From positions 1-64,000 of the forward strand of contig NZ_LR593887.1 in NCBI RefSeq assembly GCF_901538355.1: a stretch of DNA of 64,000 bases, given 5' to 3'. The notes beneath the pieces were generated by a model, which ran no database searches, was not told the origin of the DNA, and was given only the letters and a program-made list of their open reading frames with translations. Below are positions 59,104-64,000 of this stretch, piece by piece; the first letter of the stretch is position 1; every line of letters begins with the position of its first letter. Source of the DNA: Tuwongella immobilis (GTDB taxonomy: Bacteria; Planctomycetota; Planctomycetia; Gemmatales; Gemmataceae). The position numbers and the translations under genes were made by a program.

Positions 59104-61575
59104 ATGTGGGAACGCTTGCACCAGGTTGATTGGGCCAAACTCGGGCACGCCTATGGTTCCGCACAGGGAACGCCGCGTGCATTGCGGCAGATGATTTCTC
59201 CCGATCCCACCGTGCAAAATGCTGGGTGGGAGTTTTTCTGGGGCACACTCAATCATCAGGGTGACTATTACAATTCCACCGTTGCCACGATTCCATTCCT
59301 GATCGAAGCGCTGGAAAATCCGGCGATTGCCGGGCGAGTCGAGATTCTGCACATCTTCGCCTCGCGGTGGCGGGATGCGCCGAATTATGGCGGCGATCCC
59401 TATGTGCCGACCCCGCCCGGTGGCGAGGATCTGCCCATCCCCATCAACGAAGATGCCGAACTCTGGACCTGCGATCCGCCCTATGCCGTTTGGGATGACT
59501 CCGAAGCCGATGCCGACTCCGATGCCGCTGACGGCGCTGATTCCGAAGATGACGAGGATTCCGATGAGACAGCACAGGACGCCGGCGATCGTCGGGAATT
59601 GTCGTCCGGGGATGCGGATGAGGATGCTCACGAACATCGGCCGATGAATCTCTGCGCCTGGCAAACCGCGCGGGGGATTGAAGCGGGGAAGCCGGTCTAT
59701 TTGCAATTGCTGAGTGATGCCGATCGACAGGTGGCACAGGCGGCAGCGTGGTTGCTGTTGCATTGGCGGGATACTCGAATCGCGGCAAAGTCGGCATTGG
59801 TCTCCTGGGCCGATGATGATGCCCTGGCACCCATCGATCGTGCGACCGCGATTCTGCAATTCGCCTCGTTTCGGGCCGAAGGGGATGCGGCGAGTTTCCA
59901 GCGTTGGCTCCAGCCGAATCAGCCTCCGATGCTGCGTCTGGCGGCGGGGCTGGGTTGGGCCAAGCAGCTTCACCCCGATCCGCTCCCGCCCGATGCGATG
60001 AACGATCTGCTTGCGATCATCGATGCCGACCCACAGGTTGCTTCACAACTTCCGCATGTTGGAATTCTCCAACAGGGCTGGTGGGGCGCCAGCGGCAATG
60101 TCAGTGTGCTGCGGTTGCGGCTGGCAGCGCACCCCGATCGGGAATTTCGCTGGCGGATTGTGCAGTCGCTCAGCCAACGATATTCGCCGGAATTCATGTG
60201 CAGCGATGCGGAGACGATTCCCGTCTTACTCGCTCGATTGGCTGATCCATTTGGGCGAATTGTCACCTCCGCGATGGAAGCCTTATGCGAACGCGCCACC
60301 GCTGTGGGGGATCTGTTCCCCGACGCGATTGATCGCATCATCGCCTGTGTGGAGCCGCGCTCATTCGAGGATTGGGGCGATCGTGTCTCCGGGTTGGACA
60401 ACGGGGCGACGCTCGCCGGGCAAGCGGTCACGCTGCTCAAGCGGATTCGCACGCAGTTGACGCCAGACCAGCGTTCGAGAATTCAGCATTCGCTGAGGCG
60501 AGCACTGGAGCATTTCCAGGATGCGAATGTCTATATTTCATTCGGATCGATGGGCATTCAGGCCAAATCATGGCTGCAAAGCCAACTGAGCGAATTCCAC
60601 ACAACAGACCCCGTGCGACTTCACTTGTGCTTCGAATGCCTGGCATTTAGCCACATGGTGAAATCTGGAATGCGGCCCGCCGAAGCGCTGGCGGAACTCA
60701 TCGCGCGGCACGAAACCGATCCCGTAGCGTTGGCCGAGGAAGCGCGGACGATTCTTCGCAAATGCACCGATCAACGCAATCCTGCCATTGGTGTCGGGGT
60801 GTGGCTGATGGCGCTGGGGCGAGATGCGGAGTGGGCACTCGAGCATCTCGACAACATGGCCAACGGCACGCTGGATCAGTATGCCCGAGGTCGTGCACGG
60901 GATGCGGCCCAGTTCATTCGAGAATCGTTGCAGGTTCCCGTCGAGCCATCTCCGGATCCACTGGGTTCGCCATCGCAACGCATCCGGGCATGGTGCCAGT
61001 CCCATCCGAATCTCGAGGATGGAATCATCCAAACGGAACTTCTCGAATTCCTGAAGGATTCGAGTGCGGATGTTCGCACCGTCGCGTTGCGCTGGGCCGC
61101 CAACCAGCCATCGATTGCCGATTTCGTCGCAGGCCATTTGGACTTCTTCGGCGAATTGCTCCAGTGCGGCGATTCCGTCGAATGGGGCATCTCGGACCGA
61201 TTCGAATTCGATTCCAAGACGGTATTCTGGCGACGCGAAATCCGCTCAGTCCGGACGGTGGCCATTCGTGTGATTTTGGAATTGCCCGAGATTCCGCCGG
61301 AGTTGCCGGTGTTCGCCGCCATGGTGGATGCGTGTCGCCAGCCGGAATTGCAAGTGTGGGGCGCATTCCAGATTCCGCAATTCTCGATCGCCGATTGGGT
61401 GTGGGCCGCCGAAGCGACCGGCGATCTGGATTCCGCCGAAATCGATCTGCGGATTCTGCGTCAAGAACGGGTCAACGAGGCGTGGAGCGAACGCCGGTAT
61501 CGTTTCCAGGATAGCCATCAGTTGGCCAAAATCATCGATGCAATCAATGGCTGCGTCATCTCGCATTCGGAATGA
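59104..61575 (+). CDS. Large HEAT-repeat-like protein
   Basis: 823 residues, cytoplasmic. The start MWERLHQVDWAKLGHAYGSA and HQGDYYNSTVATIPFLIEAL resembles HEAT-repeat proteins known from Streptomyces. The rest is mostly paired helices, with an acidic low-complexity insertion (about 140-170, Asp/Ser/Glu/Ala) between repeats. Function unknown; HEAT arrays usually bind other proteins. Confidence 0.72.
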   Translation: MWERLHQVDWAKLGHAYGSAQGTPRALRQMISPDPTVQNAGWEFFWGTLNHQGDYYNSTVATIPFLIEALENPAIAGRVEILHIFASRWRDAPNYGGDPYVPTPPGGEDLPIPINEDAELWTCDPPYAVWDDSEADADSDAADGADSEDDEDSDETAQDAGDRRELSSGDADEDAHEHRPMNLCAWQTARGIEAGKPVYLQLLSDADRQVAQAAAWLLLHWRDTRIAAKSALVSWADDDALAPIDRATAILQFASFRAEGDAASFQRWLQPNQPPMLRLAAGLGWAKQLHPDPLPPDAMNDLLAIIDADPQVASQLPHVGILQQGWWGASGNVSVLRLRLAAHPDREFRWRIVQSLSQRYSPEFMCSDAETIPVLLARLADPFGRIVTSAMEALCERATAVGDLFPDAIDRIIACVEPRSFEDWGDRVSGLDNGATLAGQAVTLLKRIRTQLTPDQRSRIQHSLRRALEHFQDANVYISFGSMGIQAKSWLQSQLSEFHTTDPVRLHLCFECLAFSHMVKSGMRPAEALAELIARHETDPVALAEEARTILRKCTDQRNPAIGVGVWLMALGRDAEWALEHLDNMANGTLDQYARGRARDAAQFIRESLQVPVEPSPDPLGSPSQRIRAWCQSHPNLEDGIIQTELLEFLKDSSADVRTVALRWAANQPSIADFVAGHLDFFGELLQCGDSVEWGISDRFEFDSKTVFWRREIRSVRTVAIRVILELPEIPPELPVFAAMVDACRQPELQVWGAFQIPQFSIADWVWAAEATGDLDSAEIDLRILRQERVNEAWSERRYRFQDSHQLAKIIDAINGCVISHSE

Positions 61576-61673
61576 TGCCGAGTCGTTCCACTGAACCGAA
61601 ACCGCGTTGAAGTGTGTCCATTCGCCAATGACGCTTCGATTCGGATTCGGAGAGTGTTGGTGGAGGCGATGCG

Positions 61674-62417
61674 ATGAGCGGTTCGGATTCAGCCAATGGC
61701 AGGAAATCGACGGCACCGGCGTGGCAATTCGATGAATTCCGTTCGGTGGGCCGAGACTATTCGCAACCTGCGGAGGCGGCCATTTATGATGCGTCGCACG
61801 CCGATTTTCGAGATGCCATCGCCGAGGCGGAGCGGATTCTCGATTGGTTGAATCTGGCTCCGGGGGAGCGGCTGATCGACGTGGGCTGTGGAACGGGTAC
61901 CCTGCTCATTCAAGCGGCCAAGCGCGGCATCGTCGGCGTGGGGGTTGATGTCTCCCCGGCCATGCTCACCCAGGCGAAGCTGAAAGCGACCGCCGCCGGG
62001 GTCGATGCCATCGAGTGGATTCACACCGGCTACCTGACCATGCCACCGCCTGAGCCTGCCGCATCGGGCATTGTCAGTTCGTTTTCGCTGCATCATCTCC
62101 CCGATTTATGGAAGCCTGTGGCCTTGCTGCGGCTGCGCTCGTGGCTTGCACCCCATGGCCGATTGTGGCTGCACGATGTGATTGCCGAATCTGGCGATCC
62201 CATCGAGATGCAATCCGCCGTCGCCGCATTCGTCGCCCGCCAGCACGCACTCGGCGGCGATTTCCTGCGCGAAGACGCCGAAGGCCATTTCCGCGACGAA
62301 CATTCCACCTACGCCTGGATTCTGGAAGCGATGCTCACCACCGCCGGATTCCGAATCCTCTCCCGCGAGTTCGCCCAAGGCGTGATCGGCACCTACCGCT
62401 GCGAACGGCTCGACTGA
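61674..62417 (+). CDS. Class I SAM-dependent methyltransferase
   Basis: 247 residues. Motif I is LIDVGCGTGTLLIQAAKRG, followed by GVDVSPAMLTQAK and a post-motif region SFSLHHLPDLWKPVALLRL. The fold is of the UbiE/Methyltransf_11/25 type. The substrate is not recognisable. It is preceded by a 98-base gap after the HEAT-like gene. Confidence 0.85.
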   Translation: MSGSDSANGRKSTAPAWQFDEFRSVGRDYSQPAEAAIYDASHADFRDAIAEAERILDWLNLAPGERLIDVGCGTGTLLIQAAKRGIVGVGVDVSPAMLTQAKLKATAAGVDAIEWIHTGYLTMPPPEPAASGIVSSFSLHHLPDLWKPVALLRLRSWLAPHGRLWLHDVIAESGDPIEMQSAVAAFVARQHALGGDFLREDAEGHFRDEHSTYAWILEAMLTTAGFRILSREFAQGVIGTYRCERLD

Positions 62418-62541
62418 ATCGGCGGGGGAGGGGAACAATTCATCCGATGAATTGTTGCGAATCGAACTGCATGAATGCTTGACGAAAATGGATGGCGTTC
62501 TGATAATCAAGTGGATTCGCATCCAAAATCGGAGAACCCGT

Positions 62542-63420
62542 ATGCCCCGTCTCTGCCGATTCATCGTCACGTCCCTGGTGATGATGGTGTTTCTGACTGG
62601 CTGCCGCGAAACGGTCAGCACCAATGTCGAAACGGTCGCACCACCACCTTCACCCGCAACTGAGCCGCCGAACGTGTCCGGCGCGGTGACCGCCGAAATC
62701 GCCGATGCATGCATTTACATCGATCGATGTTTCAAACGACTCGAAGCGGAGCCTGAATCCGAATTGCCGAGCTTGCGCGTGGCATCGATCATCCAATCGG
62801 CAGAACGCACCCTCCCGATTTTCTGGGGATTGGATCTTGCAAAAGTGCCTCCCGAATTGAAGCAGCGAATTGATGCGTATCCCGAAGCAATCGGCAAATG
62901 GGTGGACCGCGTCAACGAAACGAAATCGAAGCAGGCACTTGAGGAGATTCAGAAGGTCGCCGACGCTCATTACACTTGGCGCGATCAGAATCAGGATCAG
63001 AAGTGGCAAGCCTACATCGAGCAAGATGAGAAGGTCATCAAAGAGATCCAGCAAGCCATGGCGCGGATTCAATCGGCCAAGGAACAAAAACTCGCGGAGA
63101 TCGTTCTGCTGGAACATCTGAAGCTGCTGAATCTGCACCGGACCAAGCAAGCGACCGCCTATCAAAAACAGGCGATCAAGCACTGCCATCAATTTGTAGA
63201 TTACTGCAATACTAATACGATTATCTCTGACGAAACGTTGTTTACCGAGTTTGCAAAGGCGGAGATCGAGAAGATTGACCCGACTATTCTCGGGTATCAC
63301 GCCCGGCGGATGTACGACATCGCTGTTGGAATGATGGAATCGAAACTCGGATACAAGAACAAAGCCAAATTCATGCTCGACCTTGCGGAGGCGGCTCGAT
63401 GGCCCTTAAGCGATTTATAA
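62542..63420 (+). CDS. Helical lipoprotein of unknown function
   Basis: 292 residues. The lipobox FLTGC (Cys near 19) gives an anchored lipoprotein. A Pro-rich stretch (30-45) and a long, charged helical domain follow, probably with coiled coil (VIKEIQQAMARIQSAKEQKLAEI). GGAGAA precedes the ATG at 62542. The next gene starts inside it, 22 bases before its stop, so the two are translated together. No family recognised. Confidence 0.72.
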   Translation: MPRLCRFIVTSLVMMVFLTGCRETVSTNVETVAPPPSPATEPPNVSGAVTAEIADACIYIDRCFKRLEAEPESELPSLRVASIIQSAERTLPIFWGLDLAKVPPELKQRIDAYPEAIGKWVDRVNETKSKQALEEIQKVADAHYTWRDQNQDQKWQAYIEQDEKVIKEIQQAMARIQSAKEQKLAEIVLLEHLKLLNLHRTKQATAYQKQAIKHCHQFVDYCNTNTIISDETLFTEFAKAEIEKIDPTILGYHARRMYDIAVGMMESKLGYKNKAKFMLDLAEAARWPLSDL

Positions 63421-64000
63421 TTGGCCTGATGCTGGCCTTTGTGCTGTGCTGGGTTCCCGGATGGGTGAGCGCGGTGAACGATCCCGTTCCGGTACCTGCG
63501 AACTCCGCAGCGATCACTGGCATTCGAGATGATCGCCAATTCGCGGACTTATACCGACGACGAAGCGACAGTACGCCAATTCCAACTTGGGCGAGCATTC
63601 CAAGTCTGGGGGGCAAATCCGCAAATGATGCGAACGTTCCGATCTATATTCCGAAATTCGATCAGTCCACCCTAAAGGATCTGGGGTTGATCGATACGAT
63701 GCTCGAAGCAATCGATGGAGAGATCCGCGCGGTATCGAAAATGGTTCCGCATCGTCGAAACTCCAATTCATTGGCGGGGCGGCGGAGTAGTCAGTTTTTG
63801 AAAACCATGGCCCGGCGGCTGCACGGAGCAGCGGTTCTCTGGAATGCCACGGATGTATTCCTGAATGGTGCGACTCCGGACATTGAGATGGCGGGGGTTC
63901 CGCTGTTACAAATCGGTGGAGCAGCAATTGGTGGAGCGATTGTCACGAGCGGGCTCTTTACCGCGGCGTACCTCTTCGGGACGGCTGGGACCGGGGTGGC
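63399..64000 (+). CDS. Exported protein, C-terminus beyond the window (partial)
   Basis: An open frame of at least 200 codons starts with ATG at 63399, has GGAGG upstream, and runs to the right edge without a stop. It begins with a signal peptide (MALKRFIIGLMLAFVLCWVPG, cut near WVSA). A later hydrophobic Gly/Ala-rich stretch (residues about 168-200, IGGAAIGGAIVTSGLF) looks membrane-inserting. It overlaps the lipoprotein gene by 22 bases, indicating a shared operon and perhaps a joint envelope function. No family recognised. Confidence 0.72.
   Translation, partial: MALKRFIIGLMLAFVLCWVPGWVSAVNDPVPVPANSAAITGIRDDRQFADLYRRRSDSTPIPTWASIPSLGGKSANDANVPIYIPKFDQSTLKDLGLIDTMLEAIDGEIRAVSKMVPHRRNSNSLAGRRSSQFLKTMARRLHGAAVLWNATDVFLNGATPDIEMAGVPLLQIGGAAIGGAIVTSGLFTAAYLFGTAGTGV

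Overview
The window is high-GC bacterial DNA whose gene content points to a planctomycete, most likely Gemmataceae or a close relative. The signs are a DUF1549/DUF1553 cytochrome-like protein paired with a DUF1501 protein, a DUF1559 pseudopilin with a terminal H-x9-DG motif, a TIGR02996-type leucine-rich-repeat protein, a DUF1571 lipoprotein, and an FG-GAP protein with an LEARVVPA-like N-terminus. Assignments come from reading motifs in the translated sequence; no database search was run.

Layout. 1-3.2 kb is an origin-type region: a short dnaA, an intergenic spacer with inverted DnaA boxes and GATGCGC repeats, dnaN, and a DciA/DUF721 gene. 3.2-8.8 kb holds an M20 deacylase, a histone H1-like Lys/Ala/Pro protein, a pseudopilin, a phosphoesterase and an LRR protein. 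8.8-15.5 kb is a probable trans-4-hydroxyproline catabolic locus (S9 peptidase, amino-acid dehydrogenase, hydroxyproline 2-epimerase, DapA-family deaminase) with a divergent GntR-type regulator and a candidate operator. 16.2-21 kb carries the DUF1549/1553, PAS and DUF1501 operon. 21-30.6 kb has single genes: thioredoxin-like protein, IF-1, RNA-binding protein, FG-GAP protein, GroES, response regulator and DUF1571 lipoprotein. 30.6-39.6 kb is a type II fatty-acid/polyketide-like operon (two hot-dog proteins, FabG, ACP, an active ketosynthase and a ketosynthase-like partner lacking the catalytic Cys) followed by an alpha/beta hydrolase and a GH3-type enzyme. 39.9-49.1 kb is a three-gene operon of giant Clp-like double AAA+ proteins. 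49.8-64 kb has a PolX polymerase, a PseG-like protein, parB with a parS-like site, tRNA-Pro, an AT-rich membrane protein, a TfoX-like protein, an FMN oxidase, a HEAT-like protein, a methyltransferase, and a lipoprotein overlapping a gene that runs off the end.

Two things stand out. First, the three AAA+ genes share one unusual set of changes. D1 has lost the Walker B glutamate in all three. D2 keeps its ATPase residues but has lost the usual GYVG pore-loop segment. An xGF tripeptide sits where ClpP-binding Clp ATPases carry theirs. Second, two copies of a roughly 0.6 kb non-coding element (15529-16142 and 49135-49773) have inverted arms with nested hairpins and a core that lies in opposite orientation in the two copies, bounded by 7-bp inverted repeats. 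The G/C skew of the flanking genes changes sign across both copies regardless of coding strand.
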